From NCBI GenBank assembly GCA_016710785.1, contig JADJUE010000006.1:186001-250000 (forward strand): DNA of 64,000 bases. The letters run 5' to 3'. Positions 45,462 to 54,602 of this stretch are shown here, in pieces. Made by a program: the position numbers and the translations under genes. Within the stretch, counting starts at the first letter, position 1, and every line of letters begins with the position of its first letter. The notes below the pieces were generated by a model. That model searched no databases, was not told the DNA's origin, and worked only from the letters and a program-made list of their open reading frames with translations. The stretch comes from Candidatus Epilinea brevis (lineage in GTDB: Bacteria; Chloroflexota; Anaerolineae; Epilineales; Epilineaceae).

Positions 45462-46858
45462 ATCCAGCGTCCGGTTTTCGCGGTCTGCCCGCCGTCCACG
45501 CCCTGGCCGATGACGCCCGTCTGGCAACGGCGCGCGAGCGGCAAGGGCGGGCCTTGGTGGTGGATGCGTCCCGGCTGGTGCTGGAGGAGGCGCGCGTGGC
45601 CCTGCGCGCCGGTCGCGAGAGCGACCCGGATGCCGCGGACGCCGGGGACCAGACCGACGTCGCGCTGCTCTGCGCCGCGGTGCTCCGCCGCCTGTCCGAC
45701 TGGCTGGAGCCGCGGCCGCGGGTGGTGATCAACGCCACGGGCGTCATCCTGCATACCAACCTGGGCCGCGCCCCGGTCAGCGCCGTGGCCGCCGAAGCCA
45801 TGCGCGCCGCGGCCGCCGGCTATTCGGATCTGGAGTACGACCTGCCCTCGGGCCGCCGCGGCTCGCGGCATGACCTGGTGACGCCGCTGCTCTGCCAGCT
45901 TTCGGGCGCGCCGGCGGCGCTGGTGGTCAACAACAACGCCGGCGCCACCCTGCTGGTGCTTTCGGCCCTGGCCCAGGGCCGCGGCGTGGTGGTCAGCCGC
46001 GGGCAGCTGGTGGAGATCGGCGGCGGCTACCGCATCCCGGATGTCATGGCCGCCGGCGGCGCCCGCCTGGTGGAGGTGGGCACCACCAACCGCACGCGTA
46101 TCAGCGACTACCGCGCGGCCATCGACGCAGAGACGGGGCTCATCCTGCGGGTGCATACGAGCAACTACCGCATCGTGGGCTTCACCGAGACGCCGTCGCT
46201 GGAGGCCCTGGTCTCGCTGGGCCGCGAGCAGGGCTTGCCGGTGGTGGACGATCTGGGCTCGGGCAGCTTCCTGGACTCGTCGGCCTACGGCCTGGCCCCC
46301 GAGCCGATGGTCCAGGCCTCGGTCACCGCGGGCGCCGAGCTGGTCACCTTCAGCGGCGACAAGCTGCTGGGCGGCCCGCAGGCGGGCATCATCGTGGGGC
46401 AGCCGGAAGCCGTGGCCCGCCTGCGCCGCCACCCCCTCACCCGCGCCCTGCGCCCGGGCAAGGACGTGCTGGCCGGCCTGCACGCCACCCTGGTGCATTA
46501 CGCCCGCGGCGAGGCCACGCGCGAGGTGCCGGTGTGGCGCATGATCAGCGCCACCCAGCTGGACCTGGCCGCGCGCGCCGAAGCCTGGCGGGTCCGCCTG
46601 GCAGACCGCGGCGTCGCGGCGGAGCTGCGCCCCGGCCAGTCGGCGGTGGGCGGCGGCTCGCTGCCGGGGGAGACCCTGCCCAGCACGCTGCTGGCCATCC
46701 TCGACGCCCACCCGGACCGCCTGGCCGCCCGCCTGCGCGGCGGCCAGATGCCGGTGGTGGCCCTGGTGGAATCCGGCGCGGTGCTGCTGGACCCGCGCAC
46801 GGTGCTGCCGGAGCAGGACGAGCTGCTCCTGGCGGCCTTGGTGGTGGCGGCGGGCTAG
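45458..46858 (+). CDS. selA: L-seryl-tRNA(Sec) selenium transferase
   Basis: A 466-residue PLP enzyme that converts seryl-tRNA(Sec) to selenocysteinyl-tRNA(Sec) with selenophosphate. ATG 45458 overlaps the upstream TGA (ATGA). Motifs: RPRVVINATGVILHTNLGRA (about 86-105), YSDLEYDLPSGRRGSRHDLV, LVVNNNAGATLLVLSAL, GTTNRTRISDY and TFSGDKLLGGPQAGIIVGQP with the PLP lysine at about 302. The protein is complete and of normal length. No selB, selD or tRNA-Sec was seen in the window, so the rest of the pathway must lie elsewhere. Confidence 0.93.
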   Translation: MNPASGFRGLPAVHALADDARLATARERQGRALVVDASRLVLEEARVALRAGRESDPDAADAGDQTDVALLCAAVLRRLSDWLEPRPRVVINATGVILHTNLGRAPVSAVAAEAMRAAAAGYSDLEYDLPSGRRGSRHDLVTPLLCQLSGAPAALVVNNNAGATLLVLSALAQGRGVVVSRGQLVEIGGGYRIPDVMAAGGARLVEVGTTNRTRISDYRAAIDAETGLILRVHTSNYRIVGFTETPSLEALVSLGREQGLPVVDDLGSGSFLDSSAYGLAPEPMVQASVTAGAELVTFSGDKLLGGPQAGIIVGQPEAVARLRRHPLTRALRPGKDVLAGLHATLVHYARGEATREVPVWRMISATQLDLAARAEAWRVRLADRGVAAELRPGQSAVGGGSLPGETLPSTLLAILDAHPDRLAARLRGGQMPVVALVESGAVLLDPRTVLPEQDELLLAALVVAAG

Positions 46859-46883
46859 GGGCTCGCGGAGGCTGAAGACCTGA

Positions 46884-46910
46884 CCGATCGAAAGTCAGAC
46901 TTTCGATCGG
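46884..46910. terminator. Perfect hairpin between convergent selA and helD genes
   Basis: CCGATCGAAAGT-CAG-ACTTTCGATCGG: a perfect 12-base stem with a 3-base loop, 25 bases after the selA stop and 70 bases before the end of the convergent helD gene. The position suits a bidirectional terminator; a T-rich tail is absent. Confidence 0.65.
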
Positions 46911-46979
46911 TATTGGATTGCCATATGGACATCGAGCGCATGCTGGTGACGGATCGAGGGTGATCGTCGTCGCTCAGGC

Positions 46980-49268
46980 TCAGGCCCCCTCCACCCCTTC
47001 CATCCCCGCCGGCAGCGCTCGCGCATGCGCCACCACCAGCCGCTGCGTGGCGCGGGTGATGGCCACGTAGAGGTCGTTGGCCCCGCGCGATGAGCCCTCG
47101 AGGATGTCGGCCGGCTCCACCAGGATGACCACGTCCACCTCCAGGCCCTTGCTCTGCCGCGGCGAGAGCACCGCCACCGGCGCGTCGAGAGCGCCGTCGC
47201 CCTGGCCCACCGCGCCTTCGGGCAGGGCCGCGGCCAGCGCTGCGGCAAGCGGGCCGGCGGCCCAGGGGCCTGCGGCGGGAGCGATGACCGCCATCCGCCG
47301 CTCGCCCAGGCCGTCGAACTCCGTCTGCGCGATGCCGGCCAGCGCCGCTAGGTCGCCGGCCTGCAGTCGGACCGCCCGCGGCGCTTCGCCCGCCCGCGCC
47401 GATTCCGGCGGCTGGGTGCTGATGCCGGCGGCCTTGAGCACCGCCGCCGCCACCACCATCACCGCCGCCGGCGTGCGGTAGTTCACCGTCAGTTCCGCCA
47501 GCTTCCAGCGGTCCCCCACGTAGGGCTGCATCGTCTGGGCCCAGGAGTCGGCCCCCGCCGCCGCCGAGGTCTGGGCGATATCGCCCACCAGGGTCATCGA
47601 GCGCGAGGGGCAGCGGCGCATCAAGAGCCGCCAGGCCATCGGGGACAGCTCCTGGGCCTCGTCGACCACGATGTGACCGAAGGCCCAGCTGCGGTCGCGT
47701 TCCGCGCGCTGCGCCACCGTCAGCTGCGGCCCCGTGTCGGCGAAGCGGTCCGCCAGGGCCTCGGCCGAGATCAGCGCTTCCGTGTCGCCGCCGGCGTAGC
47801 TGAGCGCGTCGCGGGCGAAGTCGACCTCCTGCTGCCGTCGCGCGGCGGTCAACCGCGCGGCCAGCTGCGCGGCCCGGTCGTCCTCGCCCAGCAGTTCGGC
47901 CGCCTCGTCCAGGATCGGGGCGTCCGAGATCGTCCAGCGCTCGGCCTCCTCTGGCGCACGCCAGAGCAGCCGGCGCTGGGCCGGAGAGAGGTCCGGGGCG
48001 GCGGCGGCCAGCAACTGCGGGTCCCGGTAGAGGTCGGCGATCAGGTCCTGCGGCCGCAGCTTCGTCCACGCCGCGTCGAGCGCTTCCCGCACATCGTCCG
48101 AATCCAGGAGGGCTTCCAGCAGGCCGGCGCGCTCTTCCGCGTCGGGGCGCGAACCGGGGGCGTCCTGCTCCGCCAGCAGCCCGACCATGTGGTCCAGAAG
48201 GTGGCGCATGAACAGCGGGCGCGCCCCGTTATGGGGCTTGTTGCTCGAACGGGCATGTCGGATGGCCGCGTCGAAGGCCGCCGGCTGCACCTTGATGGCC
48301 GTGCCGTCGACATCCATGACCGTGACCGCTTCCGGCGTCCGCTGCCGCAGCCGTACCGCGTGGGCGACCATCTGGACCATCGCCAGGTCGCCCTTCAGGC
48401 CGGCGACCGGAGGCTCGTCCTCCAACTGGGCATCGACCCCCTGGAACAAGGTGCCCGGCGTGCGCATGACCACGCCTGTCTCTCCCAGGGCCGGCAGCAC
48501 CCGTTCGATGTAGCGCAGGAAGACCGGGCTGGGGCCGACCATCAGGACGCCCGTGCGCGCCAGCCGGTCGCGATGGGTGTAGAGCAGGTAGGCCGCGCGG
48601 TGCAAGGCGACCACCGTCTTGCCCGTGCCCGGTCCGCCCTGTACCACCAGGACGCCGCGCAGGTCGGCGCGGATGATGCTGTCCTGCTCGGCCTGGATCG
48701 TGGCGATGATGTCGCCCATGCGTCCGGTACGTGCCGCCTGGACGGCCGCCAGCAGGGCGCCCTCGCCCACCAGGTGGCCGCGCTCCGCGTCGTCCAAGGC
48801 GTCCAGATCCAGCACGTCGTCTTCGACGGCCAGCACCATGCGGTCACGGGTGGTCAGGTGCCGCCGGCGCACCAGCTCGCCGGGAGCCTGCGCCGTCGCC
48901 TGGTAGAAGGCGCCGGCCACGGGCGCGCGCCAGTCGATGAGCATGGGCTCGAGATCTTCGTCCGCCAGCCCGATCCGCCCGATGTACAGGCGGCTGCTGT
49001 CGCGCAGGTCCAGCCGGCCGAAGCACAGACGGTCATCGGCCCCCGCCAGGCTCGCCAGGCGCTCGCGGTACATGGCCACCATGGCGTCGCGCTCCGACAT
49101 CCCCAGGGCCGTCCCGCCGGCATCCGCCCTCAGGGTGGCATCGAGCCGGGTCCGCAGCTCCGCGCGCACCTGGTCCAGCCGGGTGTAGATGACGTCCAGC
49201 TGCGTCTGCTCCGAGGCGATCTCGCGACTCTGATCGGCATGAGCGCCGGCCTGTTTCTGAGGGTTCAA
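46980..49268 (-). CDS. helD: HelD-type RNA polymerase-recycling ATPase (UvrD-like superfamily)
   Basis: A 762-residue superfamily 1 protein that removes stalled RNA polymerase from DNA in an ATP-dependent way. An N-terminal coiled arm (EIASEQTQLDVIYTRLDQVR) is followed by the HelD-typical YIGRIGLADEDLEPMLIDWR and RAPVAGAFYQATAQAPGELV. Walker A is VQGGPGTGKTVVALHRAAYL (211-218), then FGHIVVDEAQELSPMAWRLL (Walker B) and the C-terminal VVILVEPADILEGSSRGAND, LYVAITRATQRLVVAHA. The layout is that of the actinobacterial class II HelD. The start is TTG 49268 with GGGAGG upstream. Confidence 0.85.
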   Translation of the reverse strand: MNPQKQAGAHADQSREIASEQTQLDVIYTRLDQVRAELRTRLDATLRADAGGTALGMSERDAMVAMYRERLASLAGADDRLCFGRLDLRDSSRLYIGRIGLADEDLEPMLIDWRAPVAGAFYQATAQAPGELVRRRHLTTRDRMVLAVEDDVLDLDALDDAERGHLVGEGALLAAVQAARTGRMGDIIATIQAEQDSIIRADLRGVLVVQGGPGTGKTVVALHRAAYLLYTHRDRLARTGVLMVGPSPVFLRYIERVLPALGETGVVMRTPGTLFQGVDAQLEDEPPVAGLKGDLAMVQMVAHAVRLRQRTPEAVTVMDVDGTAIKVQPAAFDAAIRHARSSNKPHNGARPLFMRHLLDHMVGLLAEQDAPGSRPDAEERAGLLEALLDSDDVREALDAAWTKLRPQDLIADLYRDPQLLAAAAPDLSPAQRRLLWRAPEEAERWTISDAPILDEAAELLGEDDRAAQLAARLTAARRQQEVDFARDALSYAGGDTEALISAEALADRFADTGPQLTVAQRAERDRSWAFGHIVVDEAQELSPMAWRLLMRRCPSRSMTLVGDIAQTSAAAGADSWAQTMQPYVGDRWKLAELTVNYRTPAAVMVVAAAVLKAAGISTQPPESARAGEAPRAVRLQAGDLAALAGIAQTEFDGLGERRMAVIAPAAGPWAAGPLAAALAAALPEGAVGQGDGALDAPVAVLSPRQSKGLEVDVVILVEPADILEGSSRGANDLYVAITRATQRLVVAHARALPAGMEGVEGA

Positions 49269-49380
49269 GGTTGCTGCCTCCCGTGTTCATATGGCTTCAA
49301 TTGGCCCGTGTTCAAATGGCCGGTCTCGTTCTGCGCGCCGAGTCGCTGCGGCGATGCTTTCAGCCGTTTCTTCCGACAAG

Positions 49381-50781
49381 TCATGCCGCCGCGGTTTCCT
49401 CTCGCAAGCGGTACACCGGCGAAAGCCGCAGCGACAAGCCCGCCGCCAGTACCGCGGCCGCTCCGCCGAGCAGGGTGGCGCGCAGGCCGATCACATCACC
49501 CAGCAGGCCGGCCGCGGCGGCGCCGGCCAGGCTGGCGGCGAAGTTCAAGGTGCGCAGGCTGGCATTCATTCGGCCCAGCAGGGCATCGGGCGTCAGTCGC
49601 TGGCGCAGGCTGACGGCGGCCACCTCGTAGATGGTGATCGCCGGGTCGGTGATCAGCTGTTGGGCCACCATGAGGGCAATGCCCAAGGCGGCGGCGCTGG
49701 GCGCCAGGGGGATGAGCGTCTGGCCGAAGGCGGCTATGACCAGCAGCCATGCCAGCGCGCGGCCCAGGCCCAGGCGGGCGGTCACGCGGGAAGCCAGCAA
49801 GGCCCCCGCCAGGCTGCTCAGACCACCGACCGCGTAGACCATGCCCTGGCGCCCCGTGTCCACGCCCAGATCCTGGGTGACGAAGAGCATCCACACGGTG
49901 CCGCCGAAGCGGAAACCGAAGGCCAGCAGCATGCCCGCGGCCGCCAGTCCGCGCAGGGCCTGCTGCGCGGCCACGAAGCGCAGCCCTTCGGCCACCTCGG
50001 TCGCAAAGACCCGCCAGCCCAGCCGTCCCGCCGCGGGTTCCGCCGGCCCCGGATGCCCTAGTGGCGTCGGCTCCAGATCCAGATGTCCGGATGGCCCCTG
50101 CGGCTCAGCTGCGGTCGCCACATCTGATCCGGGGACTCCGCCCTGGGCCCTGCGTTGTGCGATGCCCCGCTGCGGGCCCCCGAGCCCCTCGCGGGCCCGG
50201 ATGGCCAACACGAAGAGGGCCGACACCAGGAAGCTGAGGGCGTCCAGGGCCATGGCCCAGGGGGCGGTGAAACGGGCCACCAGCCAGCCTGCCGAGCCGA
50301 AGGCGGAGAACTCGGCCACAGCCGCCGAGGCGGTCAGCTTGCTGTTGCCCTCCAGCAGCTGCGCGCGGCTGACCAGGGTGGGCAGGTAGGCCTCATAGGC
50401 CACGTCGAAGCAGATCGTCGCCACCGCGCTGGCCGCCTGCACCGCCACCAGCAGCGGCAGGCTGAGCCAGCCGCCCAGGGCCGCGACCGGCACCACTGCC
50501 AGCAGGGCGGCGCGCAGAAGGTCGCAGGCGATGAGCACCGGCCGCTTGGCCAGGCGGTCCACCCAGGCGCCGGCCGCCAGACCCACCAAGAAGGCCGGCA
50601 CCAGCTCGGCCGCCGCCAGCAAGGCCAGCTGCGCCGGCCGCGCGCCCAGGCCGATGGCCAGCCAAGGCAAGGCCAGCCGCGTGACCAGGCTGCCGTAGAC
50701 CGAGATGGTCTGGCCGGCCCATAGCCGCACGAAGTCGCGATGGCGCCAGAGGGGGTAGGATGCGGCGGGGGAAGTTGGCAT
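49381..50781 (-). CDS. MFS exporter (EntS/MFS_3-like)
   Basis: A 466-residue integral membrane protein with about 12 hydrophobic segments starting MPTSPAASYPLWRHRDFVRL, typical of MFS_3/EntS transporters (LWAGQTISVYGSLVTRLALP, then GAWVDRLAKRPVLIACDLLR, the motif A-like loop). The second half (MVYAVGGLSSLAGALLASRV, TPDALLGRMNASLRTLNFAA) ends in the family's typical NASLR segment. A hydrophilic insert of about 70 residues (GVPGSDVATAAEPQGPSGHL) separates the halves. Start ATG 50781; the frame stays open far upstream over nrdJ, which is chance. The substrate is not predictable. Confidence 0.85.
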   Translation of the reverse strand: MPTSPAASYPLWRHRDFVRLWAGQTISVYGSLVTRLALPWLAIGLGARPAQLALLAAAELVPAFLVGLAAGAWVDRLAKRPVLIACDLLRAALLAVVPVAALGGWLSLPLLVAVQAASAVATICFDVAYEAYLPTLVSRAQLLEGNSKLTASAAVAEFSAFGSAGWLVARFTAPWAMALDALSFLVSALFVLAIRAREGLGGPQRGIAQRRAQGGVPGSDVATAAEPQGPSGHLDLEPTPLGHPGPAEPAAGRLGWRVFATEVAEGLRFVAAQQALRGLAAAGMLLAFGFRFGGTVWMLFVTQDLGVDTGRQGMVYAVGGLSSLAGALLASRVTARLGLGRALAWLLVIAAFGQTLIPLAPSAAALGIALMVAQQLITDPAITIYEVAAVSLRQRLTPDALLGRMNASLRTLNFAASLAGAAAAGLLGDVIGLRATLLGGAAAVLAAGLSLRLSPVYRLREETAAA

Positions 50782-50854
50782 GAGCGGGCAATGATAGCGG
50801 GTTCCCCCGGCCCCCGGGTTCCCCGGTCGCGACCCCTTTTCATCCCCTAGACCG

Positions 50855-50884
50855 TTGACCCGGCCCCGCCCGCGGGAGTAGACT
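50855..50884 (+). promoter_or_regulatory. Sigma-70-type promoter of nrdJ
   Basis: TTGACC (50855-50860), 18-base spacer, TAGACT (50879-50884), 73 bases before ATG 50957. A short GACC/GGTC dyad lies in the leader. No cobalamin-riboswitch core was recognised. Confidence 0.6.
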
Positions 50885-50956
50885 CCGGATCCAGGTGCCG
50901 GACCGGCGCGGTCAATGTCGATATCACAGGCTGAACATCCCGAAACGGAGTGTCCC

Positions 50957-53535
50957 ATGTTGGAAACGATCCAGGCGCCCGCGGCCGATCCCGCGCGGCC
51001 GACCGATGCCGTGGCCCTTTCTGACACCTTGCCGCTGACCGACACCTTGCCGCTGACCGACACCGTGCAGTGCCGCTGACCGACAACGCCCGCGCCATCC
51101 TGCTCAAGCGCTACGTGCGCCGTGGTCCGGACGGCCGGCCGGTGGAGACCCCCGAGGAGATGTTCCGCCGCGTGGCGCGGGCCGTCGCCGCGGCCGAGAC
51201 CGAGCTGGGCGGGGATGCGGCGGCGGCTGAGCAGGACTTCACCCAGCTGCTCACCCAGCTGCGCTTCTTCCCCAACTCGCCCACCTTCACCGGTGCGGGC
51301 ACCCCCTTGGGGCAGTTGGCCGCCTGCTTTGTGCTGCCCATCACCGACGACATGGGCCGCGATCCGGCCGGCATCTTCCAGACCCTGCGCGACGCCGCCC
51401 TCATCCAGCAGACCGGCGGCGGCAACGGCTTCGGCTTCTCGCGGCTGCGCCCCCAGGGCGGTTGGGTGCACAGCACCGCCGGGCGCGCCACCGGGCCGAT
51501 CGGCTTCCTCAAGGTGTACGACGCGGCCTTCGGCGAGATCGCCCAGGGAGGCACGCGGCGCGGAGCCAACATGGCCGTGCTGCGCGTGGACCATCCGGAC
51601 ATCGAGGCATTCATCACCTGCAAGACCGACGAGCAGGCCATCACCAACTTCAACATCTCGGTGGGCATCACCGACGCCTTCATGGTCGCCGTGCGTGATG
51701 ACGGGCCCTGGGAGCTGCGCTTCATCGACCTGGAGGCCCCCGCCGCCCGCGGCTTCAAGGGCACCCTGGAGGAGGCGGAGCGGGCCGGGATCCCCATCAA
51801 GGTCCACCGCCGCCTGCGGGCCCGCGACCTGTTCGAGCAGATCGTCCGTCAGGCGCATCACAACGGCGAGCCCGGCCTGCTCTTCCTGGATGCCGCCAAC
51901 CGCGCCAACCCCGTCCCGCACCGCTACACCCTGGAGGCCACCAACCCCTGCGGCGAGCAATGGCTGGGCCCCTATGAGAACTGCTGCCTGGGCTCCATCA
52001 ACCTCGCCCGGCACCTGCGGGAGACGCCCGCCGGAATGCGCGTGGACTGGGACCTCCTGCGTACGACCGTGACGTCGTCCACGCGTTTTCTGGATGACGT
52101 GGTGACCGCCAACGCCTACGTGCCGGCCGTGCCGCGCCTCCGGCAGGCGGCCCTGGACGCCCGACGCATCGGCCTGGGCATCATGGGCCTGGGCGACCTG
52201 CTGTACGGGTTGGGGGTGGCCTACGATGCGCCGGAGGGCCGCGACCTGGCCGGCCAGGTGATGGCCTTCGTCCGCTTCCACGCCATGCGTGCCTCCATCG
52301 ACCTGGCCGCCGAGCGCGGGCCCTTCCCGGCCATCGAGGGCAGCCTCTACGACCCGGCGGATCTGCGTTGGACGCCGCCTCGACCGCTGGAAGCCTTCAG
52401 CGGCGACTGGGGACGGCCGGAACTGGCCTGGTCGGAGATCCTGGAGGGCATCCGGCGCCATGGCATCCGCAATGCCGCGCAGACCACGGTCGCGCCCACC
52501 GGGACCATCGCCACCGTCGCCGGCTGCGAGGCCTATGGCTGCGAGCCGGTCTTCGCCCTGGCCTACCAGCGCCATGTGGTGGATGCCGACGCCGCCGGCG
52601 ATGGGCGCACCACCCTGACCTATGGCAGCCCCCTCTTCGAGCGGGCCCTCCGGTCCGCGGGTCTGGACGCCTCGGCGCGCGAATCCGTGCTGGCGGAAGT
52701 GCTGCGCAGTGGCAGCTGCCAGGGCGAGACGGCCTTGCCCGAAGCCCTCCGCCGGACCTTCGTCGTCTCCAGCGACGTGGCGCCCATGGACCACGTGCTG
52801 ATGCAGGCCACCGTCCAGGCCTTCGTCGACAACGCCATCTCCAAGACCATCAACTTCCCGGCCGGGGCCACCGAGGAACAGGTGGCCGAGGTCTATGGCC
52901 AGGCCTGGGAGCTGGGCTGCAAGGGCCTGACGGTCTATGTGACCGGCTCTCGCGACAAGGTGGTGCTGGAGACCCGCGCGACCCAGTCTGCCCGGCAGCA
53001 GCCGACGGCAGCCGACGCGCCGGCCCCCGCCGGTGGGCTGATCGCCAAGCGGTCGCGGCCGCGGCGGCTGGTCGGCAGCACCACGGTGGTCGAGACCCCC
53101 TTGGGCAAGGCCTTCGTCACCGTCAACGAGCAGGGCGAGGGCCAACCCTTCGAGGTCTTCCTGAACGTGGGCAAGGCCGGCTCCGACACCGCGGCCGTGG
53201 CGGAGGCGATCGGGCGCTTGATCACCTTGCTGCTGCGCCTGCCCTCGCTGATGGACCCGCTTTCCCGCCTGCGCCAGGTGGCCTCGCAGTTGCGCGGCAT
53301 CGGTGGCGGGCGCCCCCTGGGCTATGGCGCGCAGCGGGTGCGCAGCCTGCCGGACGGCGTGGCTCAGGCCTTGGGCGAGTACCTGCTTGAAGCCGGCGCG
53401 GCATCCGCGGCGGATACCGCGGACCCGGCGGCGGCGGCGCGCATCGGCGATCTCTGCCCGGATTGCGGCGAGGCGGCGGTGGTCAACGACGAGGGCTGCC
53501 GGCATTGCACCGCTTGCGGGTTCAGTGAATGCTGA
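50957..53535 (+). CDS. nrdJ: Adenosylcobalamin-dependent (class II) ribonucleotide reductase (frameshift near start)
   Basis: Reduces ribonucleotides to deoxyribonucleotides with B12. The core (from about 51070) has NSPTFTGAGTPLGQLAACFV (first active-site Cys), QQTGGGNGFGFSRLRPQG, ATNPCGEQWLGPYENCCLGS (NPCGE loop), TVAPTGTIATVAGCEAYGCE and a C-terminal zinc-ribbon-like tail CPDCGEAAVVNDEGCRHCTA. The upstream ATG 50957 has a GGAG site and opens MLETIQAPAADPARP, then a threefold TLPLTD repeat; one missing base near 51070 separates it from LTDNARAILLKRYVRR. Repair gives about 859 residues. If 51070 (GTG) were the true start it would lack a ribosome-binding site. Confidence 0.9.
51012..51081 (+). 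repeat. Short tandem repeat at the nrdJ 5' end
   Basis: CTTGCCGCTGACCGACAC (18 bases) is repeated with a third partial copy and encodes TLPLTD units. Repeat slippage or read error here creates the frame break at about 51070. Confidence 0.6.
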
Positions 53536-54581
53536 CGCGCCGCCGCCTGCACTGGTACAAGCTGCCCCTCTTCGCCTTCAGTCTCTTCTGCTTCATCCTG
53601 GCCATCACCCTGATGAAGGACGGCGCTCGCAGTCTGGCGCCCCTGGTGCAGCAGCGCCTGCATGTACAGGGGTTCGCGGATGCCCTGGGCTTCGGTTGGC
53701 TGGCCAGCTACCTGGTGATGAGCGGCTCGCCCGTGGCCGCCACGGCCATGACCTTCCTGGATCAGGGCATCGTGGATCGCTTCGGAGCCTACGGGATGAT
53801 CGTCGGCAGTCGCATGGGGGCCAGCTTCATCGTCCTCTTCATCGGCTTCCTGTACATCCTGCGTGGCCGCAGCCGCATGGCCGGCCTCTCGATGGGGCTG
53901 CTCAGCCTGGCCGTGGCCTGGTCCATCCAGCTGCCGGCCATCCCCGTGGGCTTGAGCCTGCTGGCCAGCGGGCGCCTGGACGGCTTGCAGCTGGGCGGCG
54001 GCGCCGACCTGAAGGGCCTCTTCGACATCGTCCTGGACCCTGTCAGCCAGACCCTGCGCGGCCTGCTGCCCGACTGGGGCGTCTTCTTGATGGGGCTGGC
54101 CCTGATCCTGGGCAGCTTCAACCTGCTCGACCGCTGCCTGCCGCAGATGAGCCTGAAGGAGAGCCAGGTAGGCGGTCTGGGGCGCTACGCCTACAAGCCC
54201 TGGGTCATGTTCACCCTGGGCAGCCTGGTGACCCTGATCAGCATGTCTGTCAGCGTCAGCCTGGGCCTGCTGGTGCCCCTGTCCGAGCGCGGCCTGGTGC
54301 GGCGGGAGAACGTGGCGCCCTACATCATGGGCGCCAACATCACCACCTTCATCGACACCCTGCTGGTGGCGGTGCTGGTCCAGAACCCTGACGCCTTCAC
54401 CGTGGTCCTCACCGAGATGCTCTCTCTGGGCGTGGTGGCCCTGCTGGTGCTGGTCATCCGCTATTCGGTCTACGAGCGCGCCCTGCTGCGAGCGGTCGAC
54501 TGGGTGCTGTTCAGCCGCGGCCACCTGGCGGCCTTCATGTTCAGCCTCTTCGTGGTGCCCGTCATCCTCCTGGCCTTCTGA
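53529..54581 (+). CDS. Na/Pi-cotransporter-like membrane protein
   Basis: A 350-residue protein with about eight hydrophobic segments. The two repeated cores GWLASYLVMSGSPVAATAMT and YIMGANITTFIDTLLVAVLV match the paired Q/G-S-S and GANITT-like elements of the Na_Pi_cotrans family (NptA/YjbB type). The cytosolic PhoU-like tail of that family is absent. ATG 53529 overlaps the end of nrdJ by 7 bases, and 21 bases separate it from the stress-protein gene, so it is in the nrdJ operon. Phosphate or another anion as substrate is inferred from family only. Confidence 0.7.
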   Translation: MLTRRRLHWYKLPLFAFSLFCFILAITLMKDGARSLAPLVQQRLHVQGFADALGFGWLASYLVMSGSPVAATAMTFLDQGIVDRFGAYGMIVGSRMGASFIVLFIGFLYILRGRSRMAGLSMGLLSLAVAWSIQLPAIPVGLSLLASGRLDGLQLGGGADLKGLFDIVLDPVSQTLRGLLPDWGVFLMGLALILGSFNLLDRCLPQMSLKESQVGGLGRYAYKPWVMFTLGSLVTLISMSVSVSLGLLVPLSERGLVRRENVAPYIMGANITTFIDTLLVAVLVQNPDAFTVVLTEMLSLGVVALLVLVIRYSVYERALLRAVDWVLFSRGHLAAFMFSLFVVPVILLAF

Positions 54582-54602
54582 GCCAGCCGCAAGGAGCGAC
54601 CC

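Noticed and set aside
46859..46979. tRNA-Sec gene next to selA
   Set aside because: Only a simple 12-bp hairpin with a 3-base loop is present; no cloverleaf.
50782..50956. Cobalamin riboswitch upstream of nrdJ
   Set aside because: Expected for a B12-dependent enzyme in some bacteria, but no B12-box or matching helices were recognised in the 175 bases.
49381..53505. One 1374-residue minus-strand frame covering MFS gene and all of nrdJ
   Set aside because: Only the part up to ATG 50781 is MFS-like. The rest is the antisense of nrdJ and has no family pattern; high G+C keeps antisense frames open.
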